A stretch of DNA of 64,000 nucleotides from Pseudoscardovia radai (GCF_002259605.1 NZ_MWWR01000008.1:1-64000); one strand, 5' to 3'; counted from the stretch's first letter, positions 1 through 8,886 are shown. A program made the numbers and translations. Notes: a model not told the origin generated them from the sequence alone.

Positions 1-881
1 CCGGTTACCCGCGTCTGTCGAGCATTTACGCCTCCTACGGCTTCGACGTGCGCCATGTGCCGCTCGATGCCGGGGGAATCGACATCGACGCCCTGGACGC
101 CAGCGGCGCCGACATCGTCCACATCATGCCCTCTCACCAGTTCCCGACGGGGCGCGTGACGTCGGTGACGCGACGCTACGAGCTGCTCGGCTGGCTCGCC
201 GGCGGATCCGAGCGCTATCTCGTGGAGGACGACTACGACAACGAGTTCCGCATGGCCGGCCGGCCGATCCCGTCGCTGGCCAGCATCGACGTGCTGGGCC
301 GCGTCATCTACATCGGCACCTTCTCCAAATCCCTCGGCTCGGCCCTGCGCCTGGCCTATATGGTGCTGCCGCCCGTCCTCGCCGCGCGCTACGACGCGGC
401 GCTCGGCTTCTACTCGAGCACCGTCGGCGTGGTGGACCAGATCTGCCTGGCGCGCCTTCTCGAATCGGGGGACTATGCGCGGCATGTCAACCGCTACCGC
501 ACGCAGCGCCGTCAGGTGCGCGATGCCCTGCTCGCCGCCCTCGCCGCCTCGCCGGCCGCACCCCGTCTGAGCGTGGAAGAGGCCGATTCGGGCCTTCATT
601 TCGTGCTTGCCGTGCGCACCGGCGCCACGGAGGCGCAGATCGCCCGGGCCGGTCTGCGCCACGGCGTGCGCCTGGCGCCGATGTCCCGGTACGCGACGGC
701 GGACGACGGCGCCCCGTGGGACGATGCCGCGGGATATGCCGGCGTGGGGGCGTCGGCGCCCCTTCCCGGCTATGCGGATACGATGCCGCGCTTCGTCATG
801 CAATACGACGGCTTGTCGCCCGAGGCCGTGCCCCGGTGCTCCGCGGCGCTCGCGGCGGCCGTTCTCGAAACGGCCCGGTGA
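1..881 (+). CDS. MocR/PdxR-type GntR-family regulator, C-terminal aminotransferase-like part (5' truncated by window)
   Basis: The reading frame is open from base 3 and stops at 881, so only the C-terminal 292 residues are present. They match the fold type I aminotransferase-like domain of MocR regulators: a VEDDYDNEFR segment, and GTFSKSLGSALRL, where the lysine at 327-329 would form the PLP Schiff base. The N-terminal GntR winged helix that would confirm the family lies off the window. MocR proteins usually sense PLP or an amino-compound and control a neighbouring gene, often a transporter, and an EamA exporter follows in the same direction. A free-standing aminotransferase is the alternative, but the spacing of motifs favours MocR. 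Confidence 0.8.
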   Translation, partial: GYPRLSSIYASYGFDVRHVPLDAGGIDIDALDASGADIVHIMPSHQFPTGRVTSVTRRYELLGWLAGGSERYLVEDDYDNEFRMAGRPIPSLASIDVLGRVIYIGTFSKSLGSALRLAYMVLPPVLAARYDAALGFYSSTVGVVDQICLARLLESGDYARHVNRYRTQRRQVRDALLAALAASPAAPRLSVEEADSGLHFVLAVRTGATEAQIARAGLRHGVRLAPMSRYATADDGAPWDDAAGYAGVGASAPLPGYADTMPRFVMQYDGLSPEAVPRCSAALAAAVLETAR

Positions 882-969
882 TCCGGCGTCGCCTGCGTCG
901 CCCGTCATGCGCGTTGCCCGTCATGCGGGCGAAACACCGTCATCGCGGTCTGGGAATAATGTGGGATCC

Positions 970-1887
970 ATGAGAAAGCCCCGTGTCTCGCGTCATTCGC
1001 GCCGCGCCATGAGCAGCAGCCTTACCATCGGTTTCCTGCTGGCCGCGGGCGGCGCCGTGCTCTGGGGCCTCAACGGCACGTTGTCGAAATACCTCATGAC
1101 GCGGTACGCCGTCACGCCCCTGTGGTTCTCCTGCGTCAGGCAGGTGGGCGCGGGGCTTCTGTTCCTCGTCTTCGCGCTTCTTCGCACGCCCCGGAGCCTG
1201 GCCGACGTGTTCTCGAGCTGGCGTCATGTGGGCACGATGGCCATGCTGTCGGTGACCTGCGTGCTCATCGTGCAGCTGGGTTACCTCGAGACGATCGACT
1301 GGACGAATTCGGCCACCGCCACCGTGCTGCAGAGCGTCAACATCGTCATGGTGCTCGTGTATGTGTGCATCGCGCACCGCAAGGCGCCGCGCGCCAGGGA
1401 TATCGTCGGCTCCCTTCTGGCCCTCGCAGGCGTCTATCTGCTCGCCACCGGCGGCAACCCGCACAACCTCGCCCTGCCGTGGCAGGGCATCGTCTGGGGC
1501 CTCGTCAACGCCGCGGGCGGCGCCGCGCTGTCGATCTTCCCGACCCGCGCCATCCGCACCTGGGGCAGCTTCACGGTCAACGCCGTCACCTTCCTGTTCT
1601 CCGGCGCCGTGCTCGTGGCCGTGGACCGGCCATGGGGGCACGTGCCGCCGCTCGATGCCGCCGGGTGGTGGCTGCTGGCGGCGTCCGTGGTGTTCGGCAC
1701 CTTCGCCTCCTTCGGCATGTTCCTCAAGGGCGTGACCATGATCGGCCCCGTGCGCGGCACCATGGTGGGCACCATCGAGCCGCTGACCGCCACCGTCTCG
1801 TCCGTGGCGTGCCTCGGCGCGCATTTCGCGGCGACCGACCTGGCCGGATTCGCCATGATCATCGCGATGGTGTTCCTCACGGTCTGA
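970..1887 (+). CDS. EamA/DMT-family membrane transporter
   Basis: A 305-residue hydrophobic protein with about ten predicted membrane segments arranged as two EamA halves, the usual length of drug/metabolite exporters. The first segment starts GFLLAAGGAVLWGLNG, a typical EamA opening with an N-G in helix 1. I chose ATG 970; ATG 1009 would remove 13 basic residues and is equally possible because neither has a clear Shine-Dalgarno site. The frame continues open upstream to 607, but that part overlaps the MocR gene and is not credible as protein. Such carriers export amino acids or metabolites; the substrate cannot be read. The gene lies 88 bases after the MocR gene, so it may be that regulator's target. 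Confidence 0.82.
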   Translation: MRKPRVSRHSRRAMSSSLTIGFLLAAGGAVLWGLNGTLSKYLMTRYAVTPLWFSCVRQVGAGLLFLVFALLRTPRSLADVFSSWRHVGTMAMLSVTCVLIVQLGYLETIDWTNSATATVLQSVNIVMVLVYVCIAHRKAPRARDIVGSLLALAGVYLLATGGNPHNLALPWQGIVWGLVNAAGGAALSIFPTRAIRTWGSFTVNAVTFLFSGAVLVAVDRPWGHVPPLDAAGWWLLAASVVFGTFASFGMFLKGVTMIGPVRGTMVGTIEPLTATVSSVACLGAHFAATDLAGFAMIIAMVFLTV

Positions 1888-1936
1888 CTTTGGCACGGGG
1901 CGGTTCACGGGCGTCGACGCGGCACGGCACGCCGAT

Positions 1937-1952
1937 TCGAACATATGTACGA
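1937..1952 (+). promoter_or_regulatory. LexA (SOS) box
   Basis: The 16 bases TCGAACATATGTACGA differ by a single base from the actinobacterial SOS palindrome TCGAAC-N4-GTTCGA. The box sits where the -35 element of the helicase promoter should be, so LexA binding would block RNA polymerase. Its position just ahead of a UvrD-type helicase fits SOS control. Confidence 0.75.
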
Positions 1953-1959
1953 AATCGTG

Positions 1960-1965
1960 TATACT
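1960..1965 (+). promoter_or_regulatory. -10 element of a leaderless promoter for the UvrD-like helicase
   Basis: TATACT is followed by seven bases and then ATG 1973. Transcription starting 7-8 bases after the hexamer would begin on or next to the start codon, so the mRNA would have no leader. There is no convincing Shine-Dalgarno sequence. The LexA box overlaps the expected -35 region. Confidence 0.6.
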
Positions 1966-1972
1966 GGGGCGT

Positions 1973-4129
1973 ATGGAAGACATTCTTGACGGACTGAACG
2001 ACGCCCAGCGCGAGGCGGTGACGACGACGGAGGGGTACGTGCGCGTCGTCGCCGGCGCCGGGTCGGGAAAGACGCGCGCCCTGACGCGGCGCTTCGCCTA
2101 TCTCGTCAACGACCTCGGCATCATGCCGGGCAACATCCTGTGCGCCACGTTCACGAACAAGGCCGCCCAGGAGATGCGCCGCAGGATCCGGGAGCTGACG
2201 GGGGACCGGGACACCGGCTACGTCAACACATTCCACGGGCTGTGCGTTGGCATCCTTCAGGAGGACGGCCATAGCCTGGGATACCCGCGCAACATGCTCG
2301 TGCTCGACAACTCCGACATCGACCAGATGCTCGCCGGCATCTACGAGGAAAGGGACCTGACCCTGCGGCAGATGACCTTCTCGCAGGCCAGGGACATGAT
2401 CGAGATGCGCAAATGCATCACCGAGCCCGACTACTACCTCGACATGGTCACCCTTCCCGTCGAGGAACTCAAGAAGGCCTACGACGCGGCGAGCAAACCC
2501 GACGACATCATCTTCCGCGGCTACCTGTACCAGGAGCGCCGCTGCTTCGGCGTGGACTACAACGACCTCATCTTCCTGACGCTGTACATGTTCCGACGAT
2601 TCCCGGAGATTCGCCTCAAATGGCAGAAGCGCCTCGAATACGTCATGGTCGACGAGTTCCAGGACATCGACGGGCCGCAGCACGAGCTCATGACGCAGCT
2701 GTGCGGCTACCACCGCAACCTTTTCGTGGTGGGGGACCCCGACCAGACCATCTACACGTGGCGCGGAGCCGACGTGCGCTTCCTCATGGACTTTCCTCAG
2801 GACTTCCCGGGCACGCGCACCGTCATGATGACGACGAACTACCGCTCCACGCCGCAGATCCTCGACGTGGCCAACTCGCTGATCTCGAAGAACAGGCACC
2901 GGATCGCCAAGGACCTCGTGCCCGTGCTGCCCGACGGGGCGCCCGTGACATGGAACCATGCCAAGGACGCCGATTCGGAGGCCGCGCAGATTGCGGCGTC
3001 CATCGGCGCCCTGCATGGGTCGGGCGCCGCCTTTCGCGACATCGCCGTGCTCTACCGCGCCCATTACGTGACGCGCGCCGTCGAGGAGGCCCTGAGGAAC
3101 GCGAAGATCCCGTACGTCATCTATTCCGGCGTGCAGTTCTTCGACCGCGCCGAGGTCAAGGACGCGCTCGCGTACCTGCGTCTCGTGGCCGAGCACGACG
3201 ACCTCTCCTTCGAGCGCGTCGTCAACCGGCCCAAACGCAACATGGGGCGCAAGCGCATGGCCTTCCTGCGCGCCTATGCCGACAGCCACGGCTGCACGCT
3301 GTTCGAGGCGCTCGAGCGCACCGTCGATGACGCCGTGTTCAAGGGCACGAAGGCGCGGCCCTTCCTGTCGATGGTCGAGAACATGTCGCTCGAATACGCG
3401 CACCGGCCCGTGTCGGAGGCGCTGGCGGCGGTGCTCGACGCCAGCGGCTACGAGGACATGCTGCGCACGGAGGGAAGCCAGGACCGTCTCGACAACCTCG
3501 CCGAGCTCAAGCAGTCCGCCTACGACTGGGAGGTGGACAGCGGCGAGGAGACGACGATGGAGGACTACCTGTCGCATGTGGCGCTGTTCAGCAACCAGGA
3601 CACCGCCGACTCCGGTGACAAGGTACGCCTCATGACGGTCCACGCGGCCAAGGGGCTCGAATTCGCGCATGTTTTCCTGTGCGGCATGAACGAGGGCATC
3701 TTCCCCTCGCGCAAGATCCGCACGGCCGAGCAGATGGAGGAGGAGCGCCGCCTCGCCTTCGTGGCGATGACGCGCGCCCGGCTGGGCCTGCATATCTCCG
3801 AGGCCGAGGGATTCACTTCGCCTGATTCCTCCGTGCGCTATCCCTCGCGCTTCCTGCTCGACGTCAGGCCCGGTCTCCTGCAGTTCGAGAATCGTCCCGA
3901 CGATACGCTCCTGGCGCGCACGCGCGACCATATCCGCCTGACGCAACGATGGACTGAGTCGTCGTCCGCCTCCTTCGCCGTGGGCGACAGGGTGGCGCAT
4001 CCCGTGTTCGGACCGGGAACGGTGACCGAGATCGATACGCAGGCCGGCGCCTACGTCATCGCCTTCGACGACATGCCCACGCCGCGCGCCATCGCGTTCC
4101 GCGTGAAGCTCCAACGCGCCGATGGCTGA
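1973..4129 (+). CDS. UvrD/PcrA-like superfamily 1 DNA helicase (short paralogue, SOS-type promoter)
   Basis: A 718-residue ATP-dependent 3'-5' helicase. Visible motifs in order: Q-motif LNDAQREAV, Walker A AGAGSGKTR (about residue 28), CATFTNKAAQEM (Ia), VDEFQDIDGPQ (II), DPDQTIYTWRGA (III), NYRSTPQIL (IV), VHAAKGLEFAHVF (V) and EERRLAFVAMTRAR (VI). The C-terminus carries the short Tudor-like tail (GDRVAHPVFGPGTVTEI) found in PcrA/UvrD. It is shorter than the second helicase in this window (16982-19669), lacks that protein's low-complexity tail and has an SOS-type promoter. I infer damage-induced repair, with the other copy as the housekeeping PcrA. No partner gene lies beside it. Confidence 0.9.
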   Translation: MEDILDGLNDAQREAVTTTEGYVRVVAGAGSGKTRALTRRFAYLVNDLGIMPGNILCATFTNKAAQEMRRRIRELTGDRDTGYVNTFHGLCVGILQEDGHSLGYPRNMLVLDNSDIDQMLAGIYEERDLTLRQMTFSQARDMIEMRKCITEPDYYLDMVTLPVEELKKAYDAASKPDDIIFRGYLYQERRCFGVDYNDLIFLTLYMFRRFPEIRLKWQKRLEYVMVDEFQDIDGPQHELMTQLCGYHRNLFVVGDPDQTIYTWRGADVRFLMDFPQDFPGTRTVMMTTNYRSTPQILDVANSLISKNRHRIAKDLVPVLPDGAPVTWNHAKDADSEAAQIAASIGALHGSGAAFRDIAVLYRAHYVTRAVEEALRNAKIPYVIYSGVQFFDRAEVKDALAYLRLVAEHDDLSFERVVNRPKRNMGRKRMAFLRAYADSHGCTLFEALERTVDDAVFKGTKARPFLSMVENMSLEYAHRPVSEALAAVLDASGYEDMLRTEGSQDRLDNLAELKQSAYDWEVDSGEETTMEDYLSHVALFSNQDTADSGDKVRLMTVHAAKGLEFAHVFLCGMNEGIFPSRKIRTAEQMEEERRLAFVAMTRARLGLHISEAEGFTSPDSSVRYPSRFLLDVRPGLLQFENRPDDTLLARTRDHIRLTQRWTESSSASFAVGDRVAHPVFGPGTVTEIDTQAGAYVIAFDDMPTPRAIAFRVKLQRADG

Positions 4130-4209
4130 CGGGGCCGGCTGACGGGGCCGGCAGGCGGGCGGTCCGGCGGCCGGACGGAGCCAAGCCGGCGGAACAGGGT
4201 GTTTCCCGT

Positions 4210-4238
4210 GTGTTATGCCGCCGGGCGGCGTGTAACAC
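4210..4238. repeat. Inverted repeat GTGTTA...TAACAC (possible operator or weak terminator)
   Basis: GTGTTA (4210-4215) and TAACAC (4233-4238) are perfect inverted arms around a G+C-rich centre (CCGCC/GGCGG). It lies between the helicase and the PuuD-like gene. There is no U-tract, so an operator is as likely as a terminator. GTAAC/GTTAC words recur ahead of livH and livJ. Confidence 0.45.
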
Positions 4239-4281
4239 AGCTTTAGCCTGTGCGAAAGCTTCCCGGCGTAGCGTGGGCGCC

Positions 4282-5049
4282 ATGAAAAGGGATAAACCGA
4301 TTATCGGGGTGACGCCGCTGTGGGATGACGCCAAGCGCAGCATCTGGATGTTGCCCGGCTATATGAATCTGCTCAAGGCGTGCGGGGCGCTTCCGGTCAT
4401 CCTCCCGTTCACCTCCGACCCCACGGACGTGGCGGCGCTTGTCGACGGACTCGACGGCCTTCTGCTCACGGGAGGCCATGACATCAACCCCGCCGTCTAC
4501 GGCCAGACGCGCCTTCCGTCGTGCGGGCCGGCGAACGAGGGGCGCGACACCCTGGAATGCCTGCTGTTCTCGAAGGCGCTCGAGCGCGACATGCCCGTGT
4601 TCGGTATCTGCCGTGGCCTGCAGTTCATCAACGTCATGATGGACGGCACGCTGTTCCAGGACCTGCCGTCGCAGCATCCCTCGTCGGTGCGCCACCACAT
4701 GTCGCCGCCCTACGATCGGCCCATCCATACGGTCGACGTTCTGGCCGGGACGCCGTTGGCCGGGGTGGTCGGGGAAGGCGTGCTCAAGGTCAACAGCTAC
4801 CATCACCAGGGCATCGACCGGCTGGGCGAGGGGCTCGAGGCCATGGCCGTCGCCCCCGACGGCCTCGTGGAGGCGGTGTGCATGCCGTTGCGCCGCTTCG
4901 TGTGGGGTGTGCAATGGCATCCCGAGTTCATGTGGCGCAAATACGCGCAGCAGCGCGCCATCCTCCGGTCCTTCGTCGACGTCTGTCGCCAGGGCCTGGA
5001 TTCGCACACGCCGCCGGACTTGGAGACGCCGGATATGTCGACGCCCTGA
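4282..5049 (+). CDS. PuuD-like class I glutamine amidotransferase (gamma-glutamyl hydrolase family, peptidase C26)
   Basis: A 255-residue protein with the complete C26 triad: nucleophile Cys110 in FGICRGLQ, and His213 and Glu215 in GVQWHPEF. The N-terminal IIGVTPLW and the LLLTGGHDINP block are typical of gamma-glutamyl-GABA hydrolases and related enzymes that cleave gamma-glutamyl amides in the cytoplasm. I chose ATG 4282; a TAGCGT hexamer seven bases upstream suggests a leaderless start. Substrate is uncertain: gamma-glutamyl-GABA, another gamma-glutamyl polyamine or a peptide. It stands alone before the amino acid importer, which suggests a role in nitrogen salvage (inference). Confidence 0.85.
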   Translation: MKRDKPIIGVTPLWDDAKRSIWMLPGYMNLLKACGALPVILPFTSDPTDVAALVDGLDGLLLTGGHDINPAVYGQTRLPSCGPANEGRDTLECLLFSKALERDMPVFGICRGLQFINVMMDGTLFQDLPSQHPSSVRHHMSPPYDRPIHTVDVLAGTPLAGVVGEGVLKVNSYHHQGIDRLGEGLEAMAVAPDGLVEAVCMPLRRFVWGVQWHPEFMWRKYAQQRAILRSFVDVCRQGLDSHTPPDLETPDMSTP

Positions 5050-5125
5050 GGGGCATACGATGGCGCGGCGCCACGATGGGGCGGCGCCGATGCGAATGAT
5101 GCGGCTCGATATGCCGAATGAGGTG

Positions 5126-5147
5126 CGCCGGCGGGAATCCGCCGGCG
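5126..5147 (+). terminator. Hairpin terminator after the PuuD-like gene
   Basis: Perfect 9-bp stem CGCCGGCGG with a GAAT loop, followed by TTGTCGT. It lies 76 bases after the stop codon. Confidence 0.6.
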
Positions 5148-5184
5148 TTGTCGTATACGCCGCATGCCTGCGCGGGCGCGATAC

Positions 5185-5235
5185 GTTACACCCGCCGATG
5201 CATGGGCGGGCGACGCGGAATAACACACAGGAAAC
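5185..5235 (+). promoter_or_regulatory. Candidate nitrogen-type operator upstream of livH (GTTAC and ATAAC-N6-GAAAC)
   Basis: GTTAC occurs at 5185-5189, and ATAAC, six bases, then GAAAC at 5220-5235. The second pair matches the spacing of the GlnR a/b-box known from Streptomyces (GTNAC-N6-GAAAC) with one base off. Whether this organism has a GlnR-type regulator cannot be seen here, so the assignment is inference from motif shape and target genes. Confidence 0.35.
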
Positions 5236-5332
5236 AAAGGGGGCCGCTTTCTAACGTGCGCGAAATGCAACCACAACGCACCATGGAGCCGGAGGAGATA
5301 CCGTCACAATCACATTCAGAGAGGACAGTGAT

Positions 5333-6811
5333 ATGACAGTCGCACACTTCCACGCGCGACGTCGCGCCTCCGGCCTTCCCGCCGTCCTACGCACGGCGAC
5401 GGCCATCATCGTGATGTCGCTTCTTTTGCTTTCCGCATCCATGCTTGTCGCGGCCCCTGCCACGGCCAGGGCCGCCGAAGCCACCGAAACCTGCACCCCG
5501 AGCGAAACGACGGGGTGCATCAACGGAATCCTTCAGGACCCCTCCCGCAATCCGATCGCCGGTGTGACGGTCACGCTTGACGGCGCCGAAAGCGCCACCG
5601 CAACGACCGGCCCCGACGGAAGATGGGCCTTCGCCGTCGAATCGGACGGCGACTACACCGTGTCCATCCCCACCGACGTCGCGAGCGCCAACGGCCTGGC
5701 GGCCTCGAGCGCCTCCGTCGCCATCGAGAGGCAGAGCTTCTCCGGCCAGCGCCAGGTGGTGCGTTTCGACAAGGCATCCGCCTCGTCGTCCTCCGCGGCA
5801 TCGTCGGGATCGGCCGGAGCGTCGTCGGGCTCGTCGGCCGCGTCGTCGGCCGCCGGCTCCGCCTCGTCGCAAGCCTCGTCCGATGACTCGTCGTCATCAT
5901 CCGCATCATCCTCGGCTCCGTCCTCGAATTTCGCGATGAGGTTCTGGCAGCAGCTGTACTCCGGCATCATCTTCGGCCTCATGCTGTGCCTCATGAGCAT
6001 GGGCATGAGCCTCGTGTACGGCACGACCGGCCTGAGCTCCTTCTCGCACGGCGAGCAGGTCACGTTCGGCGGCCTGCTTGCCTACACGGGCACGCAGCTG
6101 CTGCACTGGCCGCTGCTCGTCTCCGCGCTGTTCGCCATCGTGGCGGGCGCGCTCACCGGCTGGCTGCAGAACGCCATCATCTGGCGGCCCCTGCGCCGCA
6201 AGCGCCTGGGCGTCACGCAGAAGCTCATCGTCACCATCGGCCTGTCGATGTTCATGCAGTACACCTTCCAGTTCTTCTACGGCGGCGACACCAAGCAGAT
6301 CCGCAACGACATCGACCGTGGATTCCAGCTCGGCCCGGTCACGACCACGCGCACGACCCTTGTCTGTGCCGCCATCGCCATCGTCGTGATCCTCGGCACG
6401 TCCTGGTTCCTGTACCGCACTCGCTTCGGCCAGGCCATGCGCGCCGTCTCCGATAATTCTGCGCTCGCCGCCGCCTCCGGCATCGACGTCGACGGCGTCG
6501 TGCGCATCGTCTGGATCCTGTCCTGCGCCCTCGCCGCCCTGTCCGGCGTGCTCGTGGGCATCTATCTCAACGGCGTGGCGTGGAACACGGGCGCGGTGCT
6601 CCTGCTGCTCATGTTCTCCGCCGTCACGCTCGGCGGTCTGGGAACCGCGTCCGGCGCCATCGTCGGCTCGCTGGTCATCGGCATCGTGTCCGACATGAGC
6701 TCCCTGTGGATTCCGACCGACATGCGCTACGCCAGCGCGCTGGCGATCCTCATCATCGTCCTGCTGATCCGTCCGCAGGGCATTTTCGGAAAGGCTCAAA
6801 GGGTGGGATGA
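5333..6811 (+). CDS. livH: Branched-chain amino acid ABC transporter permease LivH with extracytoplasmic N-terminal domain
   Basis: 492 residues, about 200 more than a usual LivH. Residues 1-48 look like a signal peptide ending ATARAAEA. Residues about 50-145 resemble a carboxypeptidase-regulatory-like beta-sandwich (INGILQDPSRNPIAGVTV, TTGPDGRWAF). Residues about 150-200 are a Ser/Ala linker. The permease then begins near 207 (FWQQLYSGIIFGLMLCLMSM) and ends IRPQGIFGK, as in LivH. It forms the membrane channel with LivM. ATG 5333 follows GAGAGGACAG; livM begins one base after its stop. The fused domain would sit outside the cell, perhaps contacting the binding protein or peptidoglycan (inference). 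Confidence 0.9.
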   Translation: MTVAHFHARRRASGLPAVLRTATAIIVMSLLLLSASMLVAAPATARAAEATETCTPSETTGCINGILQDPSRNPIAGVTVTLDGAESATATTGPDGRWAFAVESDGDYTVSIPTDVASANGLAASSASVAIERQSFSGQRQVVRFDKASASSSSAASSGSAGASSGSSAASSAAGSASSQASSDDSSSSSASSSAPSSNFAMRFWQQLYSGIIFGLMLCLMSMGMSLVYGTTGLSSFSHGEQVTFGGLLAYTGTQLLHWPLLVSALFAIVAGALTGWLQNAIIWRPLRRKRLGVTQKLIVTIGLSMFMQYTFQFFYGGDTKQIRNDIDRGFQLGPVTTTRTTLVCAAIAIVVILGTSWFLYRTRFGQAMRAVSDNSALAAASGIDVDGVVRIVWILSCALAALSGVLVGIYLNGVAWNTGAVLLLLMFSAVTLGGLGTASGAIVGSLVIGIVSDMSSLWIPTDMRYASALAILIIVLLIRPQGIFGKAQRVG

Positions 6812-6812
6812 T

Positions 6813-7790
6813 ATGAACGACATCATCAGCAACGCACTCGGCGAGATCATCGCCCCGACGACCGCGGCCTACGCGCTTGCGGCCATCGGCCTCAACATCC
6901 ATTTCGGCATGACGGGTCTGTTCAACATGGGCCAGGCCGGTTTCATGCTCCTGGGCGCCTACGGCTTCGCCATCACGCAGTCCATGGGCTGGAGCGTGCT
7001 GGGCTCCGTACTCATGTCCCTCGTCCTGGCCTGCGCATACGGGCTGCTCCTGGGCATCCCCACGCTCAAGCTCGGCCCCGACTACCTGTCGATGGTGGCG
7101 CTCGCGTCTGCCGAGATCATCCGCATCGTCGGTCGCTCCACGGCCATGACGAACGTGACGGGCGGCTCTTCGGGCATCTCGCCGGAGCACTACTCCGACG
7201 GCTTCCGCGCCCTGTCGCCGCTGCCCGAGGGCAGGACGCACTTCCTGCTGTGGACGTATTCGAACAACGTGGCGAACTCCTGGTGGCTGCGCATCGTGGC
7301 CTGGAGCCTCGTGCTCATCGCCGTGCTCCTGACCTGGGCGTGGTTCCGCTCGCCGTGGGGCCGTGTGCTCAAGGGCATCCGCGAGGACGAGAACGCCATC
7401 AAGTCGCTCGGCAAGTCGCCGACGAAGTTCAAGATGCAGGCCCTCGTGCTCGGCGGCTGCTTCGGCGCCCTCGGCGGCATCGTGTTCGTGCTGCCGCGCT
7501 CCGTGCAGCCCGATTCGCTGGGACGCCAGGTCACCTTCAACACCTGGACGATCCTGCTCATGGGCGGCGCCGCCACGGTGCTGGGCCCCGTGCTCGGCTC
7601 GGTCATCATGTGGGTGGCGCTGACGCTTATCCGCGGCTTCATGCGCGGCGTCATCCCCACCACGGTCATCACATCGTCGCAGGTCGAGGCCATCGGCTGG
7701 ATCATCATGGGCGTCGTGCTCATGTGCATCGTCATCTTCCGGCCGCAGGGAATCCTCGGCGACAGAAAGGAGCTGGCGTTCAATGTCTAG
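6813..7790 (+). CDS. livM: Branched-chain amino acid ABC transporter permease LivM
   Basis: 325 residues with multiple hydrophobic segments, the second membrane subunit of the importer. Family signatures are visible: GLNIHFGMTGLFNMGQAGFM near the N-terminus, GRVLKGIREDENAIKSLGK in the cytoplasmic loop that contacts the ATPases, and the terminal FRPQGILG. Translation is probably coupled to livH (one-base gap), and the gene overlaps livG by eight bases, so livHMGF is one operon. Confidence 0.93.
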   Translation: MNDIISNALGEIIAPTTAAYALAAIGLNIHFGMTGLFNMGQAGFMLLGAYGFAITQSMGWSVLGSVLMSLVLACAYGLLLGIPTLKLGPDYLSMVALASAEIIRIVGRSTAMTNVTGGSSGISPEHYSDGFRALSPLPEGRTHFLLWTYSNNVANSWWLRIVAWSLVLIAVLLTWAWFRSPWGRVLKGIREDENAIKSLGKSPTKFKMQALVLGGCFGALGGIVFVLPRSVQPDSLGRQVTFNTWTILLMGGAATVLGPVLGSVIMWVALTLIRGFMRGVIPTTVITSSQVEAIGWIIMGVVLMCIVIFRPQGILGDRKELAFNV

Positions 7791-8886
7791 GTCACATAAC
7801 CCTGGGTCACATGATGACAAGGAACCGCACGATGGGGCGGCTGGGACCGACGTCCCGTTCCTGCGCGACGAGGGCATGACGCAGGACAGCCGCCGCCTCA
7901 TCAACAACGGCATCACGCCGGGCGCCGCCTACGGCGACCTGTCCGACTGGGCCACCAAGGCGCCCGCAGGCGAGAAGCTCGTCTCCACCGCCCTCGCCGA
8001 CCGCGTCGAGGCCGACCTCGCACCCGTCGAGAACAAGCCGGGCGTACCCAAGCCCGACCCGATTCTCATCGCAGACGGCGTGACGCGCCGCTTCGGCGGC
8101 ATCACCGCCGTCGACGTAGGGCATTTCGAAATCGAACGCCACGCCATCACGGCCCTCATCGGCCCCAACGGCGCGGGCAAGACCACCTTCTTCAACCTCA
8201 TGACCGGCTTCGACCGGCCCGACAGCGGAAGCTGGGAATTCGACGGCGTGCCGCTGAAATCCGTATCGCCCGAACGCGTCGCCAAGCTGGGCATGGTGCG
8301 CACCTTCCAGCTGACGAAGGTCATGGCGCGCCTGTCGGTGATGGACAACATGCTGCTCGGCGCCCCCGTGCAGCCGGGGGAGGGCATGGTCACCGCGCTG
8401 TTCCCCGCCCGGTGGCGCCGCTACGAGAAGGCGAACCGGGCCAAGGCGGAGGCGCTGCTCAAGCGCTTCCTGCTGTGGAAGAAGCGCGACGACCTCGCCG
8501 GCTCCCTGTCGGGCGGCCAGCGCAAGCTCCTCGAGATGGCGCGCGCCTTGATGAGGGACCCGCAGCTCGTCATGCTCGACGAGCCGATGGCCGGCGTGAA
8601 CCCCGCGCTCAAGCAGTCGCTGCTCGACGCGATCCTCTCGCTGCGCGAACAGGGCACGACGGTGCTGTTCGTCGAACACGACATGGCCATGGTGCGCCAT
8701 ATCGCCGACTGGGTCACGGTGATGGCGGAGGGGAAGATCGTGGCCGAGGGGCAGCCGAAAACCGTCATGGACGACCCGGCGGTGGTCGACGCCTACCTCG
8801 GCTCGCACGCGAACATCGACCTCGGGGACGATTCCGTGCTCGAGGAAGCGCCGCAGGCCCCGGTCGCGGCGTGGGAAGGGAAGTGA
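7783..8886 (+). CDS. livG: Branched-chain amino acid ABC transporter ATP-binding protein LivG (long N-terminus)
   Basis: 367 residues. The ATPase core starts near residue 95 (ILIADGVTRRFGGITAV), with Walker A GPNGAGKTT at about 127, signature LSGGQRKLLEMARAL, Walker B LVMLDEPMAGVNP and switch His in FVEHDMAMV. The N-terminal 90 or so residues (polar, no membrane segment) are not part of a normal 255-residue LivG, and I recognise nothing in them. ATG 7783 is preceded by AAAGGAG at a good distance and overlaps the end of livM; an internal start would leave a long gap in a tight operon, so I keep the long form. Confidence 0.9.
   Translation: MSRSHNPGSHDDKEPHDGAAGTDVPFLRDEGMTQDSRRLINNGITPGAAYGDLSDWATKAPAGEKLVSTALADRVEADLAPVENKPGVPKPDPILIADGVTRRFGGITAVDVGHFEIERHAITALIGPNGAGKTTFFNLMTGFDRPDSGSWEFDGVPLKSVSPERVAKLGMVRTFQLTKVMARLSVMDNMLLGAPVQPGEGMVTALFPARWRRYEKANRAKAEALLKRFLLWKKRDDLAGSLSGGQRKLLEMARALMRDPQLVMLDEPMAGVNPALKQSLLDAILSLREQGTTVLFVEHDMAMVRHIADWVTVMAEGKIVAEGQPKTVMDDPAVVDAYLGSHANIDLGDDSVLEEAPQAPVAAWEGK

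Noticed and set aside
607-969. Long N-terminal extension of the EamA transporter
   Set aside because: The upstream frame overlaps the MocR gene in another phase and translates to Arg/Pro-rich nonsense; family length fits a start at 970 or 1009.
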